Of a DNA stretch of 59,437 bases, positions 1 to 9,013 are shown in pieces; position 1 is the stretch's first letter; every line of letters starts with the position of its first letter. The DNA comes from GCA-016699975 sp964420045 (GTDB lineage: Bacteria; Patescibacteriota; Minisyncoccia; Moranbacterales; UBA1568), in NCBI GenBank assembly GCA_964420045.1, contig CAYQPQ010000004.1:1-59437 (forward strand), given 5' to 3'. The notes beneath the pieces were generated by a model. That model saw nothing but the letters and a program-made list of their open reading frames with translations, had not been told where the DNA came from and ran no database searches. Both the position numbers and the translations under genes were made by a program.

Positions 1-876
1 ATTGAGGATCGGTACGAAGCGCTCGGCGGTGTTGCGGCGAATACGTCGGTCGGACTCGCGCGCCTTGGCATTTCCGTGTCATGCTATGGTGCGACAGGTG
101 ATGATGACTTGGCGGCGTGGATTCGTCGGGAATTCGATCGGGAGGGTGTCGATACGAGTTTACTTGAAGAGTATACCGGAGTAAAAAGCGATCTTTCGGC
201 GATACTGGTTTTTACGGGTGACGGTGAGCGGACTATTTTTTACAATCGCGATTCAGCCGAGCGATTCTTGGCGCAGTCGTCGAAATTCTCCGGCGCCTCT
301 TGGGTGATGATAAGTGCCTTGAATGGAAACTGGGAAGAAAATATGCGACAGGCCGTCGCGGGCGCGCAAGATGCGAAGGCGAAACTTGCCGTGAATCCCG
401 GTCAGCGAAACATGAAGGACAATCCGGAGAAAGTTTTGGAGGTGGTTCGTGTGTCGGACGTGCTTGTGCTCAATAAAGATGAGGCGATTGAACTGGTCTT
501 GCATATTGCGCCACAGACGAGCGCCGAGAATCTGAATGAAGAATCGTTTCTTGTTCGGACACTTTTTGATTTTGGTGCGAAGAAAATGGCGATGACTGAT
601 GGCGCGCGCGGCGCTTGGGGGTATGACGGGAAGGAAATATTGCATGCAGTGGCAAGGAAGCCGGAGCATGGAATTGATACGACGGGCGCCGGCGATGCTT
701 TTGGGAGTGCCTTTCTCGCGGCGGAGATTTCCCAGAAACCTCTTTCGGAAGCGCTGCAATGGGGCATGGTGAACGGCGCGAGTGTGGTGATGCACTACGG
801 TGCTATTGAAGGATTGCTCCGCCGAGAGGAAATCGAAAGAGGAATTTCGAATGTCATTGTGAATTCTGTGGTATAA
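1..876 (+). CDS. PfkB-family carbohydrate kinase (5' truncated)
   Basis: The reading frame is open from the first base of the window, so the true start lies outside. It encodes the typical N-terminal PfkB glycine/asparagine segment (GGVAANTSVGLARLG near bases 37-81) and the C-terminal signature DTTGAGDAFG at bases 676-705, whose last Asp (694-696) is the expected catalytic base. The family phosphorylates sugars or nucleosides with ATP in the cytoplasm (ribokinase, fructokinase, adenosine kinase types). The substrate cannot be told from sequence. About 290 residues are present, so only a short N-terminus is missing. It ends with TAA, and an extended -10 element overlaps the stop. Family assignment is firm; specificity is open. 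Confidence 0.9.
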   Translation: MEDRYEALGGVAANTSVGLARLGISVSCYGATGDDDLAAWIRREFDREGVDTSLLEEYTGVKSDLSAILVFTGDGERTIFYNRDSAERFLAQSSKFSGASWVMISALNGNWEENMRQAVAGAQDAKAKLAVNPGQRNMKDNPEKVLEVVRVSDVLVLNKDEAIELVLHIAPQTSAENLNEESFLVRTLFDFGAKKMAMTDGARGAWGYDGKEILHAVARKPEHGIDTTGAGDAFGSAFLAAEISQKPLSEALQWGMVNGASVVMHYGAIEGLLRREEIERGISNVIVNSVV

Positions 877-877
877 T
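869..877 (+). promoter_or_regulatory. Extended -10 promoter before the FtsA/PilM-like gene
   Basis: TGG followed by TATAAT (872-877) forms an extended -10 box overlapping the end of the kinase gene. No good -35 is seen at the right spacing. Transcription would start near 884, giving a leader of about 80 bases before the ATG at 963. Confidence 0.5.
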
Positions 878-962
878 GCTCGTATTGATTGTGCAGGATG
901 TTCTCGTATGAGGTGTCGGAACGGGTGTTGTTGCGCAGCGTTCTTTCTTGCTATTTTTTCTT

Positions 963-2219
963 ATGGGGTTTTTCTCGAATGTTCTGGGGAGAAATTCTCG
1001 CGAACATTTTCTTGCGCTCGATATTGGAACGGAAATCGTCAAAGCCTTGGTGTTTCGCATCGAAGGCGGTTCGGGCATTGTTGAAGGAGTTGGTTGGGTT
1101 CGCCAGAAGTCGGGGAATATGCAAAGCGGCGCCGTTTCGGATATTGCAGGCGTTATTGATTCGTGTCGTGAAGCGATACTTCTCGCCGAAGAACAGGCTT
1201 CGGCGAAAAATGTTCGGAAAAGCATCGTAGGAATTGCCGGGGAGCTTGTAAAAGGTACTACGACAACAGTGCATTATGAGCGTGTGAATCCGGAAGTGAA
1301 AATCAGTCTTTCGGAACTTCGAATGATTGTCGAGAAAGTGCAGGAGAAAGCATATGAGCGTATTCACAAGCAACTTGCCTGGGAGACAAACCAGTCGGAG
1401 ATTGATGTCAAGCTAATTAATGCGGCGGTTGTCGATGTGCGAATTGACGGATATCGAGTGACGAATCCACTCAATTTTCAAGGACGAGACGTGTCCATGA
1501 GTATTTTCAATGCTTATGCGCCGATGATTCATCTTGGTGCTATCGAAAGTATCGCATCTGCGTTGCATCTCGATCTTATAAACATCGCTGCGGAGCCCTA
1601 TGCGGTTGCTCGTTCGGTCGAAGTTGAAGACATGCTTGATTTCAGCGCGATATTTATTGATATCGGTGGCGGCACAACCGATATCGCCGTCGTGCGAAAT
1701 GGCGGACTCGAAGGAACGAAGATGTTTGCGCTTGGCGGTCGTGCGTTTACGAAGCGGCTTGCGCAGGAATCGGGCATGAGCTTTGAGGAAGCGGAGAAAT
1801 TGAAGATCAATTATTCTCTCGGCAAACTTGATACGGAAGCGACGAATGCGCTTCATGATTTTTTCCGCGAGGATTGTCGGGTGTGGCAGGGCGGCATTGA
1901 GCTTTCTCTTGCGGAGTTTTCCGATACGGATCTTTTGCCGACGAAGATATTTCTCTGTGGTGGCGGGTCGGGGCTCCCGGGCATTCGAGAAGCGCTTCTC
2001 TCCGAGGAATGGAGCGGCAATTTGCCGTTTTCGAAATCTCCCCAGGTAAGCTTTCTCCAGCCGCACGATATTGTTCGCATGAGCGATTCAACGGGCGTGC
2101 TCTCAAATCCTCAGGATATTACGCCAATGGGTCTTGCAAATCTCGCTTTGCATTTGGCAGATGAAGAAAAATCGCTTGCGGGGATGCTTCGTCGGGCGAT
2201 GGACACGGTTCAGAAATAG
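963..2219 (+). CDS. FtsA/PilM-like actin-fold ATPase
   Basis: A 418-residue protein of the FtsA/PilM/MreB superfamily. Seen: the phosphate-1 motif LALDIGTEIVK near the N-terminus, an SHS2-like insertion region, then the phosphate-2 motif FIDIGGGTTDIAVV around residue 232 and a late CGGGSGLPG motif for adenosine binding. Such proteins polymerise under the membrane and act in cell division (FtsA) or as the cytoplasmic ring of type IV pilus machines (PilM). No ftsZ or pilN/pilO gene is adjacent, so the role stays open. The ATG at 963 was preferred over a TTG at 948 because it gives the shorter conserved N-terminus. The next gene, a large membrane-anchored protein, follows closely and may be co-transcribed. 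Confidence 0.8.
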   Translation: MGFFSNVLGRNSREHFLALDIGTEIVKALVFRIEGGSGIVEGVGWVRQKSGNMQSGAVSDIAGVIDSCREAILLAEEQASAKNVRKSIVGIAGELVKGTTTTVHYERVNPEVKISLSELRMIVEKVQEKAYERIHKQLAWETNQSEIDVKLINAAVVDVRIDGYRVTNPLNFQGRDVSMSIFNAYAPMIHLGAIESIASALHLDLINIAAEPYAVARSVEVEDMLDFSAIFIDIGGGTTDIAVVRNGGLEGTKMFALGGRAFTKRLAQESGMSFEEAEKLKINYSLGKLDTEATNALHDFFREDCRVWQGGIELSLAEFSDTDLLPTKIFLCGGGSGLPGIREALLSEEWSGNLPFSKSPQVSFLQPHDIVRMSDSTGVLSNPQDITPMGLANLALHLADEEKSLAGMLRRAMDTVQK

Positions 2220-2273
2220 GCTTCCCGTGTGTTGACGGAGCTTTCTCAAAAACAAAATTCTCACTCTACGTTT

Positions 2274-4412
2274 ATGCCACATCTTGCATACATTGATCCG
2301 GACGAAGAAATTATATCCGTGATCGGGCGGCTTCGAAAGGCGTCGGATGTGGATGTGTTTCTTGTTGTACCAAAGCGCGCTCTCTTTATGCGCAGCTTGG
2401 TGAATCTTCGTCTTCTTGATCGAGAGGCGAAGAAGCTTGGGAAGCATCTTTCTTTGGTGGTGCAAGATGCTGAGGCACGGTCACTTGCCGAGAAAGCCGG
2501 TATCGAGTCGAGAAATTCTCTCGAGGGAATTCCCGGTGCGCATCAACCTGTGAAACCCTCGCTTCCGGCGCGACTTCCGAAAACTCAAACAGGACAAATG
2601 CCTTCCGGGCAAGGAGATGTGCCTCTTTCTCCGGGTTCGGGAGCGCGACTGCATTCTGAGTCCATTGGATCGTCGAGTTTCTTTGTAGCCCAGGGAGGGA
2701 ATGCTGGTGTCGCACCTCAACCGGCATCGGAAACCCCGGTCGAGGCGCGACCGGCTTCTGCATTGCGCTTGCCGGCGTCGGATTCTGTGCCGGTGTCGCC
2801 GATGCCTCGAACGGTTCCGGTTCGCGATCGGACTCCGAAGCGATTGACCGCCTTGAATTCTGCGACGAGTTTTGCTTCAACTGATTCGTCTGGGGCATCG
2901 CCGAACATCTCTCGGGGCGTTGTATCTCCTCAGGATCCGGGCGTTGTCAATCGGGCACCGGCGACACCTCTTTCTTCGAAGCCGGCCTCGGATGCTGCTT
3001 CGAGAGTGTCATTCACCTTTCCGGCACCTTCGACGCCGCTTTCGCCGATGCGTCCACCTGTCTCCGCTGAATCTCCGGATGTTCAGGCGTCCACACCTCC
3101 GTCTCCCATTGCATCGCCGCAGAGCTTGGAGTCATCAACTCCCGATCAGAGCGCATTATCCCGTTTCTATCAGAAAGGCACATCAGCTCCCCAATCGACT
3201 CAGCAATCTGTAACAGCGAAGCGTGCTTCTGAAAAGTCTGTCAGCTCACCTGTTTTTCGGTGGATTCTGTTTGGCGGGGTCGCTCTTTCGCTGCTCGCGG
3301 TTCTTGGTGTTTCACTTGTTATCTTTGTGCCTCGGGCGGATGTGACAATTATTGCCAAAGAACTTTCCACTTCTCTTGATGCGGAAATACTGGCGCGAGT
3401 GGATCAAACGGATGTTGATGTTGATAAAAAATACATACCGCTTCGTATTATTGAAGTTGAAAAGGATATTGCGCAATCATTTCCGAGTACCGGACAGGCA
3501 TCGGTATCCGACAAGCGCGCTCGTGGGATGATTACTCTTTCCAATGCCTTCGGGGAGAGTCCGCAGTCCCTCGTGGCAACAACGCGCTTTGAATCTCCGG
3601 ATGGAAAAATTTTTCGTCTGGCTAAAAGCGTGACCATTCCCGGCACGAAAGAGGTGGATGGAAAATCCGTTCCCGGAACCGTTGATGTGGAAGTGGTCGC
3701 TGACGCATCGGGAGAAGGGTATAATATCGAACCGACAACGTTCACTATCCCCGGGCTGAAAGGTGGTCCGAAGTATGAGAAGGTTACTGCGACATCTGAA
3801 AAGGCTTTCGATGGCGGTGGTGATGGAGAAGGAGCTATCGCTTCTGTTTCGGCGGATGATGTGGCTCGTGCGAAAGACGCGACACTGAAAGCGCTTCCGG
3901 AATTGATTCGTAGTGAGATTGAGAAAGATCTGCAGCCTGGGGAGAAGCTTTTGGATGACGCGTTTCTTTCGGAAACGCTCTCTTCCGGGGCGTTTCCGAG
4001 TGTCGGAGCAGTGACCTCGAGTTTTGATTTTCGTGTGCATGTTTCTGTGCGCGCATTGGTTTTCTCGGATGCGGATGTTCGCATGGTTGCTGCAGCGCTC
4101 TTGGGTGATGGGGCGAATCCTCAAGATATTCGTGTGGAGTACACGGTGCCTCATCCCGACTTTACCGCCAAAACGCTTGGTGTGAAGGTTCGAGTTTCGG
4201 TTGAGAAGGGACAAAATATGGATATTGAGCAGATAAAGCAGCGAATTCTTGGGAAGAGTGTCGGCGATGTGCAAGCGGTATTTGCCGATTATCCGAATAT
4301 TCAAAAAATTGAAGTAGTGTTCTGGCCGAAGTTTATGACGAGCCGTATTCCGAGTCGCGCCTCGCAGGTTTCTGTGAAGGTGGAAACGGCTGCTGAAGGG
4401 GTGTCGCCATGA
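2274..4412 (+). CDS. Baseplate J-like membrane-anchored surface protein
   Basis: About 712 residues in three parts. An N-terminal cytoplasmic domain of about 100 residues begins MPHLAYIDPDEEI. A Pro/Ser/Thr-rich linker of more than 200 residues looks disordered. A single membrane segment (WILFGGVALSLLAVLGVSLV, near base 3265) is followed by a large extracytoplasmic beta-rich region resembling baseplate J/gp47-like proteins, which are common in Patescibacteria. A GTG at 2229 would add 15 residues; the ATG at 2274 was chosen because the conserved-looking domain begins there, but no Shine-Dalgarno sequence supports either start. The gene follows the FtsA/PilM-like ATPase by a short gap, suggesting a joint membrane complex (inference). 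Biochemical function is unknown. Confidence 0.7.
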   Translation: MPHLAYIDPDEEIISVIGRLRKASDVDVFLVVPKRALFMRSLVNLRLLDREAKKLGKHLSLVVQDAEARSLAEKAGIESRNSLEGIPGAHQPVKPSLPARLPKTQTGQMPSGQGDVPLSPGSGARLHSESIGSSSFFVAQGGNAGVAPQPASETPVEARPASALRLPASDSVPVSPMPRTVPVRDRTPKRLTALNSATSFASTDSSGASPNISRGVVSPQDPGVVNRAPATPLSSKPASDAASRVSFTFPAPSTPLSPMRPPVSAESPDVQASTPPSPIASPQSLESSTPDQSALSRFYQKGTSAPQSTQQSVTAKRASEKSVSSPVFRWILFGGVALSLLAVLGVSLVIFVPRADVTIIAKELSTSLDAEILARVDQTDVDVDKKYIPLRIIEVEKDIAQSFPSTGQASVSDKRARGMITLSNAFGESPQSLVATTRFESPDGKIFRLAKSVTIPGTKEVDGKSVPGTVDVEVVADASGEGYNIEPTTFTIPGLKGGPKYEKVTATSEKAFDGGGDGEGAIASVSADDVARAKDATLKALPELIRSEIEKDLQPGEKLLDDAFLSETLSSGAFPSVGAVTSSFDFRVHVSVRALVFSDADVRMVAAALLGDGANPQDIRVEYTVPHPDFTAKTLGVKVRVSVEKGQNMDIEQIKQRILGKSVGDVQAVFADYPNIQKIEVVFWPKFMTSRIPSRASQVSVKVETAAEGVSP

Positions 4413-4493
4413 ACTTGCGTTTCTTGAGGATTCCCGATATTCTGTGGGGAAGCGGGTTTTCGCAATCTGAATCATTGTCTTTCGGACACTGCT

Positions 4494-4799
4494 ATGGCAC
4501 TCTTTGGACCGAGGAACGTTGCTCGACCGGATCTGCACGGAAAGACGCTTTCTCCCGATGAACGCAAAGCGGCGATTCGCCGCGTCGAATCCGATCTCTC
4601 GCTGCTCTATAGTGATCGGCTCAAACTCAATCGTCAGAAGACGGATCGAGACCTTGCCCTTCGAAAACTTCGAACGGAGCTTCGTCGCGTGCAAGTGGAA
4701 ATTGAACGTGCCGAAGCGGAAGAGAAGAAAGACGAACGAGAACTCCGAACGCTTGAAGAAAATATTCGTCTTGCGAAAAAGCGTTTGGTGGTTCTTTAG
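4494..4799 (+). CDS. Small coiled-coil protein, unknown function
   Basis: A 101-residue, highly charged, cytoplasmic-type protein. The middle and C-terminal parts are rich in Arg, Glu, Lys and Leu with heptad-like spacing (LRKLRTELRRVQVEIERAE), so a long coiled coil is likely. It has no membrane segment and no catalytic motif I recognise. It lies just after the baseplate-J-like gene. Another frame opens with an ATGA overlap at 4409 but encodes only 50 unremarkable residues, so this frame was preferred. It may be an accessory protein of the preceding membrane complex; that is only inference. Confidence 0.55.
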   Translation: MALFGPRNVARPDLHGKTLSPDERKAAIRRVESDLSLLYSDRLKLNRQKTDRDLALRKLRTELRRVQVEIERAEAEEKKDERELRTLEENIRLAKKRLVVL

Positions 4800-4849
4800 A
4801 ATGTTGAATTGAAAACTGCGTTGTCTGGAAATTTTTTAAGCGCTTTTCT

Positions 4850-5101
4850 ATGGGATACATTGACAAGAAAAAAATTCAGGAGATTACGGAGAGTTTTTTG
4901 ACACCTGATCAACGGAGCAGTGTCGATGCTGCCCGAAGTTTTTTTGATGGGAAGATGTTTACTCTCGGTTCTTCTTTTGAGAAAGGAGACATAGCTCGGG
5001 AAGACTTGGGGCAGAATATTGCGGGTGTTCTCAAACAATTTAAAATTTATTTAAGTCCTACTGAGATAGCGAATCTACAGAAGAAGATTAATTACGTTTG
5101 A
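4850..5101 (+). CDS. Small hypothetical protein
   Basis: An 83-residue soluble protein starting MGYIDKKKIQEITESFLT. It is predicted mostly helical, with no signal peptide, membrane segment or known motif. It lies between the coiled-coil gene and alaS on the same strand. I do not recognise a family. It is kept because it fills an otherwise empty interval and has ordinary amino-acid composition for the window. Confidence 0.5.
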   Translation: MGYIDKKKIQEITESFLTPDQRSSVDAARSFFDGKMFTLGSSFEKGDIAREDLGQNIAGVLKQFKIYLSPTEIANLQKKINYV

Positions 5102-5142
5102 TCTTTCTTTGATACCTAGATCTTTCAGGCCCTTCTGCTTGT

Positions 5143-7023
5143 ATGCTGACTACACGGGAAATTCGGGAAAAATATCTTCGGTTTTTTGAGAAGAAGGGGC
5201 ATGCTGTCGTGCCTTCGTCGCCGCTTGTTCCGGAGAATGATCCGTCGACGCTTTTTACGGGGAGCGGTATGCAGCCGATGGTGCCGTATCTTCTCGGAGA
5301 AGCGCATCCTTTGGGAATGCGTCTTACCGATTCGCAAAAATGTTTTCGAAGTCAAGATATTGAGGAGGTTGGCGATAACCGACATACGACGTTTTTCGAG
5401 ATGCTGGGCAACTGGTCGTTTGGGGATTACTTCAAGCGAGAGCAAATTTCATGGGTGTGGGAGTTTTTGACGAAAGAGCTCGGTCTTGATCCGTCGCGAC
5501 TCTACTTCACCTGTTATGGCGGCAATGAGTCACTCAATATTCCGCGTGACGAGGAAGCGGCGACGCTCTGGAAAAATCTACTCGAGTCAGCGGGCGTTTC
5601 GGCGGATATTTGCGAGGATGCAGAGGCGTTGGGTATGCGGGGCGGGCGTATTTTCTACTATGGCGACAAGAAAAATTGGTGGTCTCGCGTCGGTGTGCCG
5701 GAGAATATGCCGGTTGGCGAGCCGGGCGGTCCGGACACGGAAATGTTCTGGGATTTTGGCGAACATCTCCGTCTTCACGAATCGTCAATCTGGAAGGACT
5801 CGCCCTGTCATGTCAACTGCGATTGCGGGCGCTTTGTGGAAATCGGCAATAATGTTTTCATGGAATATGTGAAGACAGAGAGCGGATTCCGAAAGCTTCC
5901 CAAACCGAATGTCGACTTCGGCGGCGGGCTCGAACGGTTGGCAGTGGCGGTCAATGATAATCCGGATATTTTTTGTATCGACGCTTTTGACGGTGCGCGA
6001 AAAATTCTTGAGAGTCTTTCTGCAAGGCTATATGGCGAGCATGAGAAGGACACCTATGCGTTTCGTGTCATTCTTGACCATATACGGGCGGCGACGTTTT
6101 TGATAGCTGACGGTGTCGTGCCTTCCAATAAAGATCAGGGGTATTTTGTGCGGCGGCTGATTCGACGGGCAGTGCGGTTTGCGAAAAATATAGGGATTCA
6201 AGAGGCGTTTGTGCGAGATATTGTCGGGGCATATGTTGAGACGTATGAAGTGTCGTATCCCGTCTTGCAGGAGAAGCAGCAATTTCTTGTCCGTGAAAGC
6301 GAGCAAGAGGAGCAGAAATTTCGCAAGACACTTGAACAAGGAATGAAAGAGCTTGAGAAACGATCTCTGATAGGGAGCGTTTCGGGGAAAGATGCGTTCG
6401 AGCTTTTTTCTACCTATGGATTTCCACTTGAGATGACGAAAGAACTGCTTGAAGAGCGAGGGCTATCGGTTGATGAGGGCGAATTCTACAGAGAATTTAA
6501 GCAACATCAGGATTTATCTCGAACGGCGAGTGCCGGGAAGTTCAAAGGCGGTCTTGCCGACACAAGCGAGAAAACGACGCGGCTTCACACGGCGACCCAC
6601 CTTATGCTTGCCGGACTTCGGAAGTTTCTTGGGAGTGATGTGCATCAGGCGGGGTCGAATATTACCGAAGAGCGAGCTCGTTTCGACTTTACCTATCCGA
6701 CGAAGGTCTCTCGCGAGGTGCTTGATCGGGTCGAGGCATATGTAAACGCGGCAATACAGTCGAATTGTGTTGTCGGGATGGACATTATGGAAAAGGAGGC
6801 GGCACGAGCAGCGGGCGTCGAAGGAAGCTTTTGGGACAAATACCCGGAGAAGGTAACGGTGTATCGCGTGAAAAGCGCGGATGGCACGGTGTACTCTTCG
6901 GAGTTGTGCGGTGGTCCGCATGTAAGCACTACCGACGGCATGGGTCACTTTCGTATTGTAAAAGAAGAGGCTTCCTCTGCGGGTGTTCGTCGGATCAAGG
7001 CGGTTTTAGAGGAGGCTGTTTGA
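5143..7023 (+). CDS. alaS: Alanyl-tRNA synthetase, short form lacking C-Ala
   Basis: Charges tRNA-Ala with alanine in the cytoplasm. The class II catalytic core is intact from the N-terminus (motif 2 region FFEMLGNWSFGDYFK). The tRNA-recognition domain follows. The editing domain carries the zinc/catalytic motifs HTATH (H482, H486) and CGGPH (C589 to H593). The protein stops at 626 residues, soon after the editing domain, whereas common bacterial AlaS has about 870 because of a C-terminal DHHA1/C-Ala domain used for dimerisation and tRNA elbow contact. The reading frame ends in a clean TGA and the next gene begins about 50 bases later, so this looks like a natural short form rather than a frameshift. 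rplU follows. Confidence 0.95.
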   Translation: MLTTREIREKYLRFFEKKGHAVVPSSPLVPENDPSTLFTGSGMQPMVPYLLGEAHPLGMRLTDSQKCFRSQDIEEVGDNRHTTFFEMLGNWSFGDYFKREQISWVWEFLTKELGLDPSRLYFTCYGGNESLNIPRDEEAATLWKNLLESAGVSADICEDAEALGMRGGRIFYYGDKKNWWSRVGVPENMPVGEPGGPDTEMFWDFGEHLRLHESSIWKDSPCHVNCDCGRFVEIGNNVFMEYVKTESGFRKLPKPNVDFGGGLERLAVAVNDNPDIFCIDAFDGARKILESLSARLYGEHEKDTYAFRVILDHIRAATFLIADGVVPSNKDQGYFVRRLIRRAVRFAKNIGIQEAFVRDIVGAYVETYEVSYPVLQEKQQFLVRESEQEEQKFRKTLEQGMKELEKRSLIGSVSGKDAFELFSTYGFPLEMTKELLEERGLSVDEGEFYREFKQHQDLSRTASAGKFKGGLADTSEKTTRLHTATHLMLAGLRKFLGSDVHQAGSNITEERARFDFTYPTKVSREVLDRVEAYVNAAIQSNCVVGMDIMEKEAARAAGVEGSFWDKYPEKVTVYRVKSADGTVYSSELCGGPHVSTTDGMGHFRIVKEEASSAGVRRIKAVLEEAV

Positions 7024-7076
7024 CAAAATGCGTATTCTTGAGTAGAGTGAATATTACTGTGTCTTAGGACTATACT

Positions 7077-7391
7077 ATGATTGCTATTATCAGAACGGGA
7101 GGAAAGCAGTATCGGGCACTTGAAGGCGAAAGGCTTCGCGTAGAGAAACTCGAGGGCGAGGTGGGCGATACGATAACTTTCTCTGAGGTGCTCTTGGCAG
7201 GGGATGAACAGTCGGTTCGTGTAGGAACGCCTTTGGTATCGAAGGCTTCCGTTGCTGCGAAGATTGTAGAGCAAGGTCGTGCTGACAAGGTGTGGGGCAT
7301 AAAGCACAAGCCAAAGAAACGGTACAAGGTAAAGTTTGGTCACCGACAGGCATATACGGAAGTGGAAGTGACGAAGGTTATTGCTTCATAG
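7077..7391 (+). CDS. rplU: 50S ribosomal protein L21
   Basis: A 104-residue L21 protein of the large ribosomal subunit. The N-terminal IIRTGGKQYR and the C-terminal GHRQAYTEVEVTKV segments are diagnostic. L21 binds 23S rRNA. In most bacteria rplU pairs with rpmA (L27), but no rpmA follows here. A TATACT box ends directly at the ATG, too close to act as the -10 of this gene, so the promoter is unclear. A hairpin with a T-run follows 34 bases after the stop. Confidence 0.95.
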   Translation: MIAIIRTGGKQYRALEGERLRVEKLEGEVGDTITFSEVLLAGDEQSVRVGTPLVSKASVAAKIVEQGRADKVWGIKHKPKKRYKVKFGHRQAYTEVEVTKVIAS

Positions 7392-7425
7392 CGACTTCGA
7401 TATTTTTTTGATCTTTTCTCTAGGG

Positions 7426-7456
7426 ACTGCCCGAAATGGTTCGGGCAGTTTTTATA
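7426..7456 (+). terminator. Intrinsic terminator after rplU
   Basis: Inverted repeat ACTGCCCGAA / TTCGGGCAGT (7426-7435 and 7440-7449) with a 4-base loop, followed by TTTTTATATTTT. This is a classic rho-independent terminator. It also argues against starting the next gene at 7436. Confidence 0.9.
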
Positions 7457-7528
7457 TTTTATATGAAGTCTTTGAGGAGCCGGTTTTTTCGTCTATACTG
7501 GAGAGGCGGATTTTTTAAACATGTCTTT

Positions 7529-7879
7529 ATGCGTCTCATTGCGCTGTGGATTGTGAATGCAGTTTTGTTTCTTGTGATTGCAAATATTGTGCCGGGTATC
7601 GAGGTTCGTGATTTCGGAACGGCTCTCTGGATGGCGCTTCTTTGGGGGTGTATCAGTATTACTATACGACCGATTCTCCTTCTCCTCACGCTTCCCGTGA
7701 CGATTTTGACGCTTGGACTCTTTACTTTTGTTGTGAACGGGTTTCTTTTTTGGCTTCTCTCTTATATGGTGTCCGGATTTCGGGTAGCATCTTTCGGCGC
7801 AGCTCTTTTTGGAGCATTCTTGTTTTCTTTTTTTGGGTGGGCATTTGGTCGTGTATCTCGGAAGTCGGGTGATTCGTGA
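7529..7879 (+). CDS. Phage holin 4_2 / YvlD-like membrane protein
   Basis: A 116-residue integral membrane protein with about four hydrophobic segments and the typical opening MRLIALWIVNAVLFLVIANIVPG. The pattern, including a TIRPILLLLTLPVTILTLG stretch, matches the PF04020 (YvlD-like, 'phage holin family 4') proteins found singly in many bacterial chromosomes. Function is not established; the holin name is historical. An in-frame ATG at 7463 would add 22 basic residues. The longest frame opens at 7436 inside the terminator hairpin and was rejected. Confidence 0.75.
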   Translation: MRLIALWIVNAVLFLVIANIVPGIEVRDFGTALWMALLWGCISITIRPILLLLTLPVTILTLGLFTFVVNGFLFWLLSYMVSGFRVASFGAALFGAFLFSFFGWAFGRVSRKSGDS

Positions 7880-7901
7880 TGGATGGCATGATTCTTGATG
7901 T

Positions 7902-9005
7902 ATGAAGGTGGCGCTCGTGCATGATTATTTGGTTCAGTATGGAGGAGCTGAGCGAGTACTTGAGGTGTTTGCGGAGATGTTTCCGGAGGCGCCGATTTTT
8001 ACGCTTATATATGATCGGAAAGCTATGCATGGGGCGTTTGAGGGTCGGGATATTCGAACCTCATTCCTCCAGAAAATCCCTTGGGCGAAGCGGAACCATC
8101 GGTTTTTCCCTGTGCTGATGCCACTTGCCATCGAACAGTTCGACTTTCGGGATTTTGATGTGGTGCTTTCCGATTCCTCAAGTTATGCAAAGGGTATTGT
8201 TACGGGTCCCGGTACGATCCATGTGTGCTATATGCACACGCCTATGCGGTACGCGTGGGACGACTGTCACAAGTACGTCGAAGACTTCGGCCTTCCTCGT
8301 CTCGTGAAGAAAGCCATCCCGTTTTTTATGAGCCCGGTGCGTCTGTGGGATCAAGTAAGCGCCAGTCGACCGGATCATATTATTGCGAATTCTCAGTTTG
8401 TTGCCGATCGCATATGGAAATACTATCGCCGTTTTGCGCATATCGTTCATCCGCCAGTCGATGTGAATGCTTTCAATGCGGTTCTTCCGGCGGAGCGGTC
8501 GGATTATTTTCTCATGGTCGGGAGGCTTATCGCATACAAGCGGCACGATATTGCCATTCAGGCATTCAATGAGCTTCGTCTCCCTTTGAAGATTGTCGGG
8601 CGTGGTCCGGAATATGATCGGTTGAAGAAGCTTGCCGGTCCAACCATAGAATTCTTAGGGAGAGTTCCTGACAAGGACCTCCCGCGGTACTATGGCGCGT
8701 GTCGAGCGTTTATTTTTCCTCAGGAGGAAGATTTCGGTATTGTTGCCTTTGAAGCGTTTGCTTCCGGGAGACCGATCATTGCCTTTCGCGGCGGGGATAT
8801 TCCGGAACACCTCGAAGAGGGAGTGATGGGCACTTTCTTTGATCGACAAACGGTGAACGACATTGTCACAGCAGTTCGGGAATTTCACGACGCCGATTAC
8901 GACGCCGAACGTATTCGTCGGAAAGCGCTGGCTTTTGACCGAGCAGTCTTCGCTGAGAAGATCCGTGCCTATCTTGATAATGTTTGCTGCGATGTGAAAG
9001 GATGA
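7902..9005 (+). CDS. Glycosyltransferase family 4
   Basis: A 367-residue GT-B fold enzyme. The N-terminal domain starts MKVALVHDYLVQYGGAERVL, typical of GT4. The C-terminal nucleotide-sugar domain carries a glycine-rich loop (VGRLIAYKRHD) and the retaining-enzyme acidic motif in PQEEDFGIVAFEAFASGRP. It transfers a sugar from a nucleotide donor to a lipid-linked or polysaccharide acceptor at the cytoplasmic face; donor and acceptor are not predictable. It probably works with the MraY/WecA-like and WbaP-like transferases elsewhere in this window. Confidence 0.9.
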   Translation: MKVALVHDYLVQYGGAERVLEVFAEMFPEAPIFTLIYDRKAMHGAFEGRDIRTSFLQKIPWAKRNHRFFPVLMPLAIEQFDFRDFDVVLSDSSSYAKGIVTGPGTIHVCYMHTPMRYAWDDCHKYVEDFGLPRLVKKAIPFFMSPVRLWDQVSASRPDHIIANSQFVADRIWKYYRRFAHIVHPPVDVNAFNAVLPAERSDYFLMVGRLIAYKRHDIAIQAFNELRLPLKIVGRGPEYDRLKKLAGPTIEFLGRVPDKDLPRYYGACRAFIFPQEEDFGIVAFEAFASGRPIIAFRGGDIPEHLEEGVMGTFFDRQTVNDIVTAVREFHDADYDAERIRRKALAFDRAVFAEKIRAYLDNVCCDVKG

Positions 9006-9013
9006 AGTGAAAT

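Noticed and set aside
4409..4561. A 50-codon frame starting with an ATGA overlap after the baseplate-J-like gene
   Set aside because: It overlaps the better coiled-coil gene at 4494 and its product has no recognisable property.
3477..4694. A 405-codon minus-strand frame opposite the baseplate-J-like gene
   Set aside because: Antisense to a better supported gene, with basic low-information composition and no motif.
7436..7528. Upstream extension of the YvlD-like membrane protein to 7436
   Set aside because: The start would lie inside a strong terminator hairpin, and the family start fits the ATG at 7529.
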